Part shown: in pieces, positions 33,630 through 46,300 of the stretch
Layout of the letters: each line of letters starts with the position of its first letter
How positions within the stretch are numbered: the first letter of the stretch is position 1
NCBI GenBank assembly: GCA_020740775.1
Contig: JAHEWK010000046.1
Location: 124,001 to 188,000 of the forward strand
Direction: 5' to 3'
DNA from: Ilyonectria destructans
Lineage: Eukaryota > Ascomycota > Sordariomycetes > Hypocreales > Nectriaceae
DNA length: 64,000 nucleotides
Position numbers and translations under genes: made by a program
Notes under the pieces: model-generated
Database searches by the model: none
Told to the model about the DNA's origin: nothing
What the model saw: only the letters and a program-made list of their open reading frames with translations

Positions 33630-35174
33630 CTAAACTCCTTCTGGCCCCAAGAGAACGGCCCCTTTAATAAGAGTGACAATGATAGAGCGAGTTTCGTTGC
33701 CTGGAATATGGGTGGCTAGAATGAGCTTCATCTGCTTAGATGAACATTCATATGATTCCGAGGGCTCAAAAAATGCAGCTCTTTGACCTCCGTCCTCCCC
33801 CTGATGATTGCCGGTTAGATAGGACCATCGATCTAGGATGGGTGGAACGGTGCAAAGAGCAGCCACGGCGTCATAGAGGACAAGTGTCTGGATGTTTGGG
33901 ACCAGGGACGCCGCATGTTCTTCGAGAGCTTGCCTGTCCAAATCCCCACGGGGTTCTGGCGTTTCCTTCCCGTTGAAGAACCTCGGTTCCACAAAATTCC
34001 TCCATGTCAACAGACCCCTTCTACCTTCCACAACATCCGCAAGAAGTTCAATCAGGGACTCCTGCTGTTGCTTATACAGCTCCTTTGTCGTGTTGTATGT
34101 TGTGTGAATGCGGTCATTGATCTTCCTCAGCTGCTCATAGTGTAGCATTCCCGGGATTTGTGCTTTAGCAGCAGCTTCCTTCGATAAGAATATGCAGTCC
34201 ATGGTCCCATGTCGCTGAAGATACTGAAAAACGAAGTCTGTTGAATCCTGGACCGCTATTTCGTCGTCGCCATCCGCATTGTAGTTTGACACAACTTTTC
34301 CATCTGTGTCTACCTGCCGTCTCAGGTCTCCGTCGATGAGGCTCGCGCCGGACTGTAGGATGAACCTCTCAACGCCTTGATAACAGCGCGGGTATCTCCT
34401 GAAAGTCTCGGCAACATCGAACGTTGGCGCAATACACAACAGCGTTATATCCTTGCGGTCTCCGGTTTCCTTCAGGATGCCTGCCGCGAGGTCAGGCCCA
34501 TCTTGTGTCGCTATGTTGAATTCGTAACCGTTGATGATGTCAAATTGCCCCTCTCGGCCGTCATCAGCCTTATAGTCTATACCCGCAGCAACCGGAATCC
34601 ATGACAGCCCATGTTCTTCGAGTAGTGCCTTAGCAAAGCGCGCTCGATGCCTTGTCGGTGGGCTAGTTGTGATAACGCCTATGATCTGAATGAACCCCAG
34701 CTTTTCCAGCAGAATTAATGCCAGAAATGCATTTTGGTCATCTGGATCGCGACGAATATCGGTATAAATGAGGATTTTCCTTGGAACGTAGCTTGCTGAA
34801 ATGTCGCGTTGAAGTGCCACAAGCCTCTCAAGAAGGTTCAACTCCAGCTCGGATAATGCGTCGGGTATCTGCTGGGCTCTATTCTTTATAGTCGCAATTT
34901 TTTGTTCATAGTTTGCGGTATGCACGCGCCTGGCGGAGGACAATGTTAGCTGTGTCGCATGAGAACACTCGTGGTTCTGAGCTGTCATCAATGGGCTCTG
35001 ACAGGCCTGTGCGCAATCCATAAGGCGTTTGTCGCTCTGAAAGTGGTTTCGGAAGAATGTTATCTTCAGTATACCACGTGTCGTCTGCTGCGTCGCTGAA
35101 AATTTTAGAGAGTGATTATCAAGCAACCCTCCTGGCTTAATTTGCAACCCATTTTGTGGCTGGACCCACCTCAT
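33630..35174 (-). CDS. Nucleoside-hydrolase-like protein
   Basis: Single frame of 514 residues; ATG at 35172-35174, though a second ATG at about residue 52 (35021-35019) could be the true start because the first 50 residues are unremarkable. The core starts with PRKILIYTDIRRDPDDQNAF (131-150), then LEKLGFIQIIGVITTSPP, AKALLEEHGL and PVAAGIDY: a beta-alpha nucleoside-hydrolase fold. The metal-binding signature, usually DxDPGxDD, reads D139-I-R-R-D-P-D145-D146, closer to the Sde182-type nucleoside-hydrolase-like domains. Near the C-terminus LYDAVAAL (433-440) sits where classical enzymes have (L/M)HDP.A, with Tyr434 replacing the catalytic-region His and Asp435 kept. It may hydrolyse a nucleoside or nucleotide derivative, or have a changed activity. 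Convergent with the membrane-protein gene (172 bp apart). Fold confident, substrate unknown. Confidence 0.75.
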   Translation of the reverse strand: MRWVQPQNGLQIKPGGLLDNHSLKFSATQQTTRGILKITFFRNHFQSDKRLMDCAQACQSPLMTAQNHECSHATQLTLSSARRVHTANYEQKIATIKNRAQQIPDALSELELNLLERLVALQRDISASYVPRKILIYTDIRRDPDDQNAFLALILLEKLGFIQIIGVITTSPPTRHRARFAKALLEEHGLSWIPVAAGIDYKADDGREGQFDIINGYEFNIATQDGPDLAAGILKETGDRKDITLLCIAPTFDVAETFRRYPRCYQGVERFILQSGASLIDGDLRRQVDTDGKVVSNYNADGDDEIAVQDSTDFVFQYLQRHGTMDCIFLSKEAAAKAQIPGMLHYEQLRKINDRIHTTYNTTKELYKQQQESLIELLADVVEGRRGLLTWRNFVEPRFFNGKETPEPRGDLDRQALEEHAASLVPNIQTLVLYDAVAALCTVPPILDRWSYLTGNHQGEDGGQRAAFFEPSESYECSSKQMKLILATHIPGNETRSIIVTLIKGAVLLGPEGV

Positions 35175-36090
35175 TGAGGCTGGACACTGGTACTCCAGGG
35201 GGAAACCACCACTTAGGTTTTCAACACCACAACCAAGATTCCTTATCTTATATAACTATTTCCATAAGCCTAGTCGCTAAAAAACATGGAAATATAATTT
35301 TTTTTTTAATTAGATCTATATTCTTATTATAGCTGCTTATTAAACCTCAAGAGATAATACCGTTATCGCTCGACTGTGACGATTTCCTCTTTTGGATTAG
35401 TACGGTTTTGAGAGAGTGTGATGATTCCTTAATTTGGTTAGCACCGATAAGCTACCCCACCACTAGGTTTATGTAACTGGATATGAAATGCCGCTGGAAC
35501 TTTGGGGTTATATATCCAGCTTTGCGTTCGACTTATTGTATCAGGGATTCCGTTTCTAACGATATAGACTTAAATAACTATACCCAAATATATAACTGCT
35601 TACTTTCTTTTGTTCTTTAGATATTCTTATTAGTTAATCGGTATTATTACTGATTCCCGCAGAACTAATTGCCCAATATTAGCCAACGAGAATTACCTAA
35701 GTATACCTCCTTTATTTATATAAAATAGCATCTATATATATATAGAAGGGGGAAAAATATCCTTAAGAAACCTACAACTAAAGTCCTATAAGCCCCTATT
35801 ATAATCCTTAGGGTCTTTTATCTACTATTAAGCTATTACCCTTTTTAAACTCTATAATATTAATTACTTTAGTAAAAATCCGAATATATTACTCGTTGGG
35901 GAAGTAACAGTATAATTCAAATTTATTGGTGCTTAAGAATAAGACCCCGCTGTGCGACGTCGGTATTATCTAGATGCAAAATAGGCCTGGGACTACTAGC
36001 TGTATTAAAAAGCAAAATAAGGGATTAATACTACTGACCCTCAGACTGAACTATTATATTAAGCAGTTAAACTAGGGATAGAGGCTGGAC
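35175..36090. other. Transition into AT-rich RIP block
   Basis: Composition drops to AT-rich beyond about 35250. No gene, LTR or repeat pair recognised; short poly-T and TA runs only. Confidence 0.4.
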
Positions 36091-37675
36091 AGGTGGAATC
36101 CAATAGTGCGCCAGTTGATATTGGGGAGTTTAAATAGGAATTTATCTCTATTGATAATATATCTATTACCTCTTGGCAGAGAGGTGCAGATCCTAATGGG
36201 AATAGTATTAAGTAGGATCCCTATAGCGATAAAGAACCTATCTGCCTTTACTTTTACTGTACTAGAGATTATAAAGCTCAGATAGAGCTTAAAATTCCAG
36301 AGTTCTATACTGAATAGAAAGCAGATCTTCCTAATAGCAATATCTAATTAGATATAGAATATACTACTGAGAAGTTTATTTAGCAGTTTCTAGTTGGAAT
36401 TTATAGTTATAGCACTAAGAAATATTAAGAAGACCTAGCAATATATATTAAAGCTGAGGGAGCTTATAACTATTATAGGCTGGATTAACTATTCTTAAGT
36501 AATATACCTTATACACTTAATAAACTGTATATACTATCCTCTTAAGTTTATAATATAATACTAAGTATAAACCCTACTTAATAGCAAGATTTATTCTCTA
36601 GCTATATATCTAGACAGTTTAAAGACAAGCCTAAGCAGGTCTATCTCCATACTAAATATTTATAATAGACTACTCCAGTTATTTTATTTAATATTAATAG
36701 CATCTTGAGTTTTATAACTTCTCCTGTAATAGCAGTCTATAGGATTCAGTTTTATTCTGCTCCTTAGTATAGTCAGAATATTTCTATAGATATCCACCTG
36801 ACTTTAAATCGCGCAGATTTAAATCCAGAGCAGCCCCAGTTAATTCCATTACAACTAAAAGACATACCGCATTTTATCTTTATAAGAGCTAAAGATACTA
36901 ATTTTATTATATTTTACCTATTCTTTCTATATTTGCTATACTCTTATAACTTCAATTAGTTAACTGATAAGCAGCTCTTGCGGTAGTTTAATAATATCTT
37001 CTATTCCGCTATCCGTTAGGTCTATAATATCAATTAACTCCAGCACTTACCGGCAAGTTATTATTATATATTAGCTACCTGCTGCACTCTTAAAGTAGAG
37101 GATTATCTACTTAAGACACCTAGTTATTGGGTCTAACTCCAGATAACCTATTTCCTACTACTGTAGGGCTTACAGTAACTATAGGACTATATTCTCGCAG
37201 CAGTATAACAACCTAGATTGCAGGACTTTTGCAATCTAGAGCTTTTTATTAAAGTAAAGAGCACTAAACTTCTATTTAAATACCCAGATGTACTATCTAA
37301 TTTACTTGCAGTTATAGAGAACTTTAACTGTAAGCTATACTAAGTTCTAGATTTCTCCTATATATACAGTAATCAGTTATATATCGATATAGGCAAAGAG
37401 ACCTACCTACTGTATAATAGCATTCTATTGCCTGAAGCTTAGATATACCTTTAGCGGCATTATTACATCTATTATCACCTTAGTTACCTCTATAATAGGG
37501 ATATTCCCAAGTCCGGCTAAAACTTCTACTATAAGTTAATACTTCAGGATGCTTACAGTATAACTATATTAATGCCTCTAAGGTTTTAACTTCACTATAG
37601 AGGTATTCTTTATAGTTAGATATACAGTCTTACTAAAGAGATTATAGATGCTACTTATATATTTCCATTTTTATT
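36090..37675 (+). pseudogene. Degenerate long ORF of an unidentified repeat family
   Basis: A plus-strand frame can be followed for many hundred bases with TAA/TAG stops but few if any frameshifts: QRGADPNGNSIK, PICLYFYCTRDYKAQIELKI, YNYYRLD, VYRIQFYSAP, then HFIFIRAKDTNFIIFYLFFL (about 36870-36930), LQHLPASYYYILATCCTLK (about 37040-37095), LYIDIGKETYLLYNS (about 37380-37430) and NRDIPKSG (about 37496). The stops correspond to CAG/CAA/TGG codons mutated by RIP. I have a vague sense of similar multi-copy fungal proteins but cannot name a family or a catalytic motif. It ends next to copy 2 of the 555-bp dispersed repeat. Confidence 0.5.
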
Positions 37676-37677
37676 AA

Positions 37678-38235
37678 AGACTATAAATATATAACTATAT
37701 ATAACTTCTTTAATATTTATACTTTAAGCTTTAAGCTTTAAAATATAGCTTAAGAATTCTATAAAAATTCTTATAAGAAGATACTAAAATACAGTATTAT
37801 TACTGATATTTATACTGTATAACTAATCAGCCCGAATCAGCTTATTAATCTATCCGCGCTTTAAAATTAATTAATTTTAAAGTATATACTATTTGGAATT
37901 AATATTACTTAATAAGGAAAGTACCTATAAGGATAAATACGATACCATAAGAAAGTTGGAATTTAGAGCTTTCCAATAGTATACATATTGTCTTGATATA
38001 ATAGCTGGATTTTAAGCAAATTATCTATAAAAAGGCTGAGACCCCCTAAGTAATTCCAGACTTATTATATATTACTATTAATATATTATACACTATTAAT
38101 ACACTATCTTATACTATCTTATACTATCTACCTCTTATCTATATATACCCCTTAACCTTATATTCTTTATTAGGATATTTCTTTTATAATAATATTACTT
38201 TATTCCACTGCCTTATAACCTCCAATAGGTTATAA
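37678..38235 (+). repeat. Dispersed repeat, about 555 bp (copy 2)
   Basis: Inverted match to 17118-17670. It begins directly after the unidentified ORF, so it may be that element's 3' end. The rest up to 38643 is AT-rich with no recognisable content apart from A/T runs. Confidence 0.7.
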
Positions 38236-38648
38236 GCCCGGAATAGCTTAACCTACTCTATACTAAAACTTTCATAAAAAGATGAATTTATATAAAATAT
38301 TTTAATAAATATTTTATAATAAAAAAAGCCCACTTTAAAAGAGGATATTCCTCTTTTCTTAATAAGAATACTACTGCAGTTAAATTAACTGCTTTAATAT
38401 TCTAAGAAGAAAACCTATAAAAAATTTCCTTTTTATAAAAACAAAAAACATATATTTTATAAAGAATGCATTTTGCATTCAGTTAATTTTTCTACTATTA
38501 TTTATAGCAGAAAACTATTAGAAAAAATGAAAAATCCCTAAAAAATCAAGAAAAGTTTAAATAATATCAGAAAAAATAGAAAACTTTAAAAAGTTATATT
38601 CTATTTAAAAACTTAAGGGAACTTAAAATTATATTATCTAGTCTCTTA

Positions 38649-39532
38649 TATAACAGTTAGGTCTAACTTAAGGTATAATAGTTATACTAGACTGCTATAC
38701 CAGGGGGCAAAAGATTGGTTAATAATTATATTAATTGTAATTACTGGGCATACTAGCTGCTCTTTTAAGCCTCTTTTGCTATTCAGTAAACTAAGCTGTA
38801 ATATAATGCTCCCCTCCTATAAGGCTTATCCCCAAACCTTAGGAATCTGAGCTGGAAGTTTCTTTATCCGGTGTGGTAGCTAGCTAACCCCTAAGGTATA
38901 CCCTGTATATACCCCCCTTGCTGCAGTACGTTACGCGTAATAAGATATACATTAGGTAAGCTTATTAGCAGTCCGGAATGGGCTTCTGCAGGCACCGACC
39001 CGGGAATTAAACCTAAGACCACCAGTATTATATGATTATTGTATAACGGTTATACTAGACTGCTGTACCAGGGGGCAAAAGATTAGTTAATAATTATATT
39101 AATTGTAATTACTGAGTATACTAGCTGCTCTTTTAAGCCTCTCTTACTGTTCGGTAAACTAAGCTGTAATATAAGGGTATAGAATAGATTTAAAGTGTAG
39201 TATTTATAATTAAGTAGATTAAAATATCAGAGTAAGCAATATAGATTACAGTCTGATAATAGTAGAATAGTAAATTTAATATAATTAAGTATATTAATAG
39301 CTAGTAAGACTATCTCTATAAAAATACTAAATAAATATACTTATATACTGTATATATTTATATAGGCTTATTAGATAAAAGTAAGTTTAATCTTATAGCT
39401 TATTATAGAGAAGTAAGCTAAGCACTCTAGCTTACTTATATAGATAAGTTTTAGAATTAGTATTATATAAAAAAGTGGGTATATTATAGTTCTGCTAGTT
39501 ATAACTGCCTAATTTTAACTTAGGCTGTAATA
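38649..39532 (-). repeat. E3 3' LTR (type B), split by a TRIM
   Basis: Type B LTR, marked by tatatactgtatatatttat and tagcttattatagagaagtaagct. The first 25 bp (38649-38673) are separated from the rest (39177-39532) by the TRIM and its 5-bp duplication. Confidence 0.9.
38674..39171 (-). mobile_element. TRIM: 498-bp miniature LTR element
   Basis: Two 130-bp direct terminal repeats (38674-38803 and 39042-39171), TATAAYRG..CTGTAATA, flank a 238-bp interior with no coding capacity. Target duplication taagg is perfect (38669-38673, 39172-39176). The complement of the left interior edge has an aggaggggagca purine tract against the LTR, like the PPT of E2, so the element points minus and probably depended on gypsy proteins of that lineage. 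Near the other LTR the minus strand carries ggtttaattcccgggtcggt, which matches a tRNA T-arm/B-box in sense orientation. Less RIP-decayed than its host. Terminal-repeat retrotransposon in miniature is the best fit; a tRNA-derived SINE-like insertion inside it is possible. Confidence 0.85.
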
Positions 39533-39539
39533 TAATATC

Positions 39540-40330
39540 TCTCCTTCTATTAGTTATATTCTATAGCTATATTTAAGACTATTTCTTATATATATATTAG
39601 TTTATCTCTAACCTGCTTTCTTATTAATTTTCTAATATACTAATAAAATAACCAGTTATATTTTAAAGTATTCTTCTAAATCTTATAATATTCTTAAGTC
39701 TATAGTAAGTAAACTGATTTTAGCTGCTTCTATAGAGAGTCTTAAAGTTTCTATTTCCTCTGTAAATATACTGGTTCTTACTGCAGCTATTAAGGAGTTT
39801 AGCTTTAAAATAATATCTTATTCTTATTATATTACCTATAGATATATATATAAAATATTAGATAGTAGTTTAAAGAAATATAGTTTTTATACTAATAAAG
39901 GTTACTCTTATAATATAACTGGTATTCCTCTTTATTTCTATAGGTATATCTTTCTGAGGTATCTTTTCTTACTAAATAATTATAGTAACTTATATTATCT
40001 ATAAGGTAAAGTATCTTAGTAATAAGGAGTTAGAGTTAGAAAGTAAATTTCTTAAAAAGAGAGCTGCTCTTTAGGCTACTTAGGCTGAATTTAATTAGTT
40101 TCTAGATCTCTTAAAGTGCACTTATTATCAGTATTAGTTACTAGTTATAAGAGGGTATAAAATAACTTATTATAATTTAAAGTTACTAGAAGAATTAGAA
40201 TTCTTAAAGCAGGCAGAATTAGAAGCTATAATAGATATTTAGTTATTAATATATACTGATATTATTAACTGGAGTTCTATTAATTTTAGTAATCTTTCTT
40301 TATCTATTTCTGATATTATTAATAGAAGTC
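39540..40330 (+). pseudogene. Antisense ORF remnant in E3
   Basis: Opposite to gag-pol, between the 3' LTR and integrase: KRAAL, then KLLEELEFLKQAELEAI near 40180-40235, then INRSPLEGIIYR near 40320. Equivalent position and similar end (NRSSLEDIIYR near 18800) in E2. Coiled-coil-like; function unknown. Confidence 0.45.
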
Positions 40331-43300
40331 CTTTAGAAGGTATTATATATAGATAAGGTTTTTAGCTGGCTTCTATTAGTTATTACTTTCTGAGTAGTTT
40401 TTCTATTTAATAAGATACTTAATTTTATTATTAACTTCTTATATCTTAAGAATCTTCTTAATTTTATATTTCTTAGGTTTTTTAACTTCTATTTTAAATT
40501 TATTATTAAACTTAGCTATAATTATACTTTCTGTACTCTTAAGGAGTAAGATATAGAAGATAGAGTAAAGTCTAACTTTTAGCAGTAAGTCTAACTAGTA
40601 GTTATTTTCTGAGACTTTTTTAAGAATTCTATAGAGGCTGATATATTTATAGTTCAGTTTTTTATTTTATTATTTTATTTTAATATTTTTTATAGTAAGA
40701 AGAACTATATCTCCCTCTTAAAAGAATAGTCTCTTTATCTGTTTTTTATTGTAATATTTTCTTATCTAATTTCTAATAAATTTAAGTTTAATCTTTATTT
40801 CTTTATATAGATTTTTTAGATTTTCTATTATAAGAATAGCTTTAGGGATAATTTTTCTATCTCTATCTATACAGTAAGTATTAAGGGTAAATTTAAAGTT
40901 AGTATATACTGAAGTAATCTTTATACTTTTATTTACTGCAGTATTATAGCTTAGCTATACAGTTAGAAGCTTCTTAACTCAGTTATTCTATTTATAGTTA
41001 ATATAGTATTAAAGGTATTATTTTAGTATTTAATTTATCTATTCTATCTATCTATTAACTTATACTTAATATACTATTATAAGTTAATAGTTCAGTTCTA
41101 AATAGTCTATTAGTACTTATTAAAACTTAGAAGTAAATAGAGGTTCTCTATTAGAGAGAATCTTTAAGAGTAGCCTATAAGTACTGATAATATATCTTAG
41201 GAAGATATAAGTAAACTGCTCTATATTTATTAATTCTTAATAGGGTATAAAATAGGAAAATTTTATAAGTCTATCTATAATAATAAGAATACTGTTATAT
41301 ATAACTCCAGTTATAGAGTCTTCTAATAAGGGTAATTTAGTAATAAAATCTATAGTAATAGAGTCCTAAGGTTACTTAGCAACTAGTAGGGGTTATAATT
41401 TTCTATATAATTTATAGTATTAAGCCTTAATTTTATTATAAAGTAGGTACTGCTTAGTAATAGCTTATACTACTGCTTTTATCTTAGGAAATTAGTATAT
41501 TATTCTAACTTACTTAAGGATTTTATTAACTTTCTAATATCTATATAGCGGAAGTTTATATACTTTCTATATAAGTTAGTACTATAGTTCTCTAGGAATT
41601 TATAGCTTATCTGTTTTTTTATCTAGAGGTAGCTTATTATTATATTATTAGATCCAGATATAGAGTTTATTATTATTTATAACGATATAGGTATTTCTCA
41701 GTATTTTCTTATTTTTATTTATATATACTGGGTATTTCTTAATTATATACTGGAGTATATTCTGTAGACTGTATATATTATAGATTTTAGCAACTAGCTA
41801 TTATAGTATATCTATACTTCTATTATAGAGTCTATCTTTATATAGTTCTTATACTATTTGGTACTAGTAGTAGTAAGAAATAATAATATATCTGCCTTAA
41901 TATCTTATTTCTTTAGTATATCTATAAGCTTAATTTATAAAGTCTTATATAGGTCTATTTCTATAGATTAGGTTTAGGTATTTAGGTTGTAGTTATATTC
42001 TTTATATACTTATAATATACTTCTACTTAAGGTATCCTTCAGTATTAAAATTAAGAATCTATTTATTTATTTTAAGCTTATTAGTATTAAAGTTATATTA
42101 TTAACTAATAGTATTAGCTTATCTATTTTCTGATTTCTTTCTATAGATAATTATATAGTTAAATTCTAAGAGATATTCAGTATATTACAGTTATTATCTG
42201 CTAAGTTCTTATATAGTTATAAAGTATAAGATATTCTTATAGTTTATATAGATTTTAATCTTATATTTACTTTCTAGAAGGTAGTATTAAAATTCCTTAA
42301 ATAAGTTAATAATTATAAGGAATTCTTTATTATAAATAGAGTAGTTAAGTTTAGTACTATATATTTTATAAGAGAAGAAAGCAACTAAATATAACAGTCT
42401 ATTATTATCCCTTTAGCTAATTTAAGCGCCTTATATAAAGTCTGATAAATCTATCTTAAGTTTAATTTCTTATTTAGGGTTAAAAGTAGCTAGTATAGAC
42501 TTACTTAAAATAAGATTTTTTATAGTATTAAATACTTTTTCTATAGTAGTATTCTATTTAAAGTTTACTTCTTTTTTAGTAAGTTCAGTAAGTAGTATAG
42601 TATAGCTGCTAAAGTCTTTAAGAAACCTTTAGTAGTAATTAGTAAATCTAAAGAATAATTATACTTCCTTAATATTTACTGGTCTTAGCTATTTACTAAC
42701 TGTAGCAATTTTCTTTAAATTTATTCTAATCTTATTATATAAGATAATATATTTAAGAAACTCTACTTTTAGAGTGTAGAAGTTACTCTTCTTTAGTTTA
42801 ATTAGTAGGTTTATATCCTAAAGTACTTATAGTATCTTATAGATATATTCTATATATTCTTCTTCTATATTAAAGAAGATTAGAATATTATCTAGATAGT
42901 ATATAATAAATATATTTAGATATTTATATAATATATTATTAATTATTTATTAAAATATAGCTAGTATATTTATAAATCTAAAGAGTATAATAAGATATTT
43001 ATAAAGTCCGAACTTAATTTAAAAGGCAGTTTTCTATTTATATTCTTTCTTAATATAGATAAGATTATATACTCCCTTTAGATTTAATACTGTAAATACC
43101 TTCTTACTGTAAAGTTAGTTCTTAAGCTCTATAATAAGAGGTAATAGAATTTAATCTTTAAGTATAATATTATTTAATTATCAGTAGTCTATAATAAGTT
43201 AGAATTTACTATTCTTTTTAGGAATAAATATAACTGGATATCCAGCTGATAACTTAAAGATCCTAATATATTCTTTCTGTAATATATCTTTAATATATTC

Positions 43301-46300
43301 TTTAAGTATATTAAGTTATATTTCGTTAAGATTAAATATTTTATAAAATATAGGTATTATTCTATCTTTTAGTATAATTTTATAGTTCTATTAACTGAAT
43401 TTAAGTAGTTCTATCTTAAGTTCTTCTATAAAGAGTTTTTTATAGATTTAGTATTATATTAATATACTCTTAAGTTATTCTTCTTTAGGTATTTTCTTAT
43501 AATTCTTAAGGTTTTTATTTATCTATATAAACTGTTATTAAAGATATCTAATTATTCTTTAGAGTTATATTTTCTTATCTTTCTGGTATTTATATTATAT
43601 TCCTTTTAGTAGTACTAAGATATCTATTATATCCTTATATAAATCCTCACTCTTACTATCTTTAGAAGTTAGAATTAAAGATTTTTTATCTTCTGAGTTG
43701 CTATTATTTTTACTAGAGAGTATATTATTATAATTAATATATATCTGGCCAGTTCTCTAATTAAATTATAGATTATATTCTATTAGCTATAGATACTTAA
43801 GAATAATATTATAATACTTTATTAGTATAATATTAAGGGTAACTTCTTAATTTTATCTATTAATAAATATCTTTAGGTAATTAACCTATTAAGTTATCTA
43901 TCTATTATTATAGTTAAAGTTATTATCTTTAAGGTTATATACTATATAGAGGTTCTTTTTATCTTTCTATAGTAGCTTTAGTCTATTAACTACTAATAGG
44001 TTAATATATATAGCTTTAGCTTTACTATCTACTAATATAGTAAGCTATACTCTCTTAACTTATACTTACAGTTTAAATATCTTTCTTTTTTTTACTGATT
44101 TTATTATATATAGAGCTTTTATTAGAGGTAGTTCTTTCTTATATATATTATCTATCTATTACTCCTCTATAGATAGTATATATTGTTTTTTATATAGTAA
44201 CTATCTTAGGAGTATTCTATCTTAAAGTATTCTCTATATCTATTTCTAACTTATTAATATTAGGCTTAGTCTGCTTAATTTATTCTAATTTAAATTGAAA
44301 AGTTAAATTCTTTATTATATATTTATCTAATATATATATTAATTTCTTATGCCTCTATACTGTACTTAGAGTACCCAGGCTTATTATAGGTTATTATATT
44401 TTATATTAAGTAGGACTGGATATTCTAAATGGGTTCTTTATTATTATATTTAGGGGTTATCCCTCTATATTCCCAATCTTCTATTTTACTCTTCTAGGCT
44501 TAATTAAGACTGCTTATTCTTTAGTAATTTAAGAAGTTATAATTCCAGTAAATTAAGAACTTAATATATTGGAATTTATTTCGACTTTTCCAGCTGTATT
44601 CTATACAGTCTGGTTTATTATATTATAGTACTCTTATAGTAATATACTTAAGTATATTCTCTTCCTTATATTTATACTATTCCCTTATCTTCTATTATTT
44701 ATATATATAGTATTCTTCAGTTTTACAGTCTTTAATAGTACTAATTAAGTTTATATATTCTAGGGGAAAAAAATCTCCTTTATCCTCCAGTTATATAATA
44801 CCTACTTCTATATACTATTTAGTAACTTAAAAGTACTTAAGTTTATTCTATAAATATAGATTCTAAATAGATATATTATTAGTTTATATAGAAAAATAGT
44901 TATAGTAGATTTTTTCTTCTTTATATATTGGGCATTTATAGATAATATATAATACCTATAAGATCTTCTTATAGTTAGGGTATATTACTGCTATCCTTAA
45001 GTTATTATCTTTTTATTCTTTTAGAGTTATATAGTATAGATTGTAATCTAGCTGTATATTATAGGTGTAGATATAGATAGAGTTAGTTACAGTAGGTACT
45101 TATTATTTATTTATAAGGTTATTATATATTTCTATTGGGTTTTTCTATATTTAGTTCCTGAGGTTATTATATTTTCAGTATTCTTTATAGCTGAGTCTAG
45201 AGTCTTATTTATCCTCTATTTCTAAGTATTTATTAGCAGGAGCAATAATATCCTAGTCGGCTACTATAAGTTCTAACTTTCTTACCAGTCTTATTTCTCA
45301 TTCTGTATATACCCAGAGGGTACCTTCTTCCCTAGTGTAGAAGTATCAGTAGAGCTTATCCTTCTCTTTTTATTTCTAAGACATCTTCACTCTATATTCC
45401 CTGTCAGTTAGGGGTGGTATAATAGATTTAGGTTATCTGTCTGAAATTAAATTTCCTTATCGTACTATAGCTATAGTGTGTAATATACTATTAAGGGTAT
45501 TTAAGGTAGTATTATAGCTTTTTGGGACTGGTTTCCAGATAGGCTTATTTTACTGGTGATTTTATCTTTTCTTTTTCAGTCTGATATTCTATTTGTTCTT
45601 TCTCTTAGTATCTATTTTTCTATACTATACAGCTTATTTTTATACCTTCTCTACTGTATTATCTTTAATTGTTTTAGTAGTTCTTTAGATATATAATTTA
45701 AGAATAAGTATATTATTAAGATATTCCTCTTCCCAATTTACATTATTCTTATAGACTCTATTAAACCCTTCTTTATAACCACTCCAAATTATAGTAATAA
45801 TCTTAAATTAAATAGCAATTTAAGGTTTATTATTATTATTAGAGTACTAATAGTTAGTAAATTGTATATACTTACCTTCTAGTATAGGCTTATACTTTTA
45901 GTTGGATTTTAAGGTGCAGTATTTACTTTTAAAGTAATCTATCTTTTTACAGTTTTAATATTTAACCTTTAAATAGTCTTTTTATATAGCTTCTAGTTCT
46001 ATAGGTTTTAGTGTTATTCTATAGGAGGTATTACTTTAGTGTTTCTTTCTGTAGTTAGAATGGTTTTTTTTGTTTTTCCAGGACAGTATATAGAGGGTAC
46101 CTTCTAATTTCTCAGTTTTCTTCTCTTATTATTTTTTAAATTATCTGTTATTAATTTCTACTGTAAGTTATATAAGTTTATTATAGGTAGTAAGTTTATC
46201 TTTTCTAATTATAATATCCTTAACTTTAGACTTAAGTTTTTAGTAGAAGCTTACTATATAGGCCTCTTCTCCCTAATTAAATTATAATATAGAATTACAG

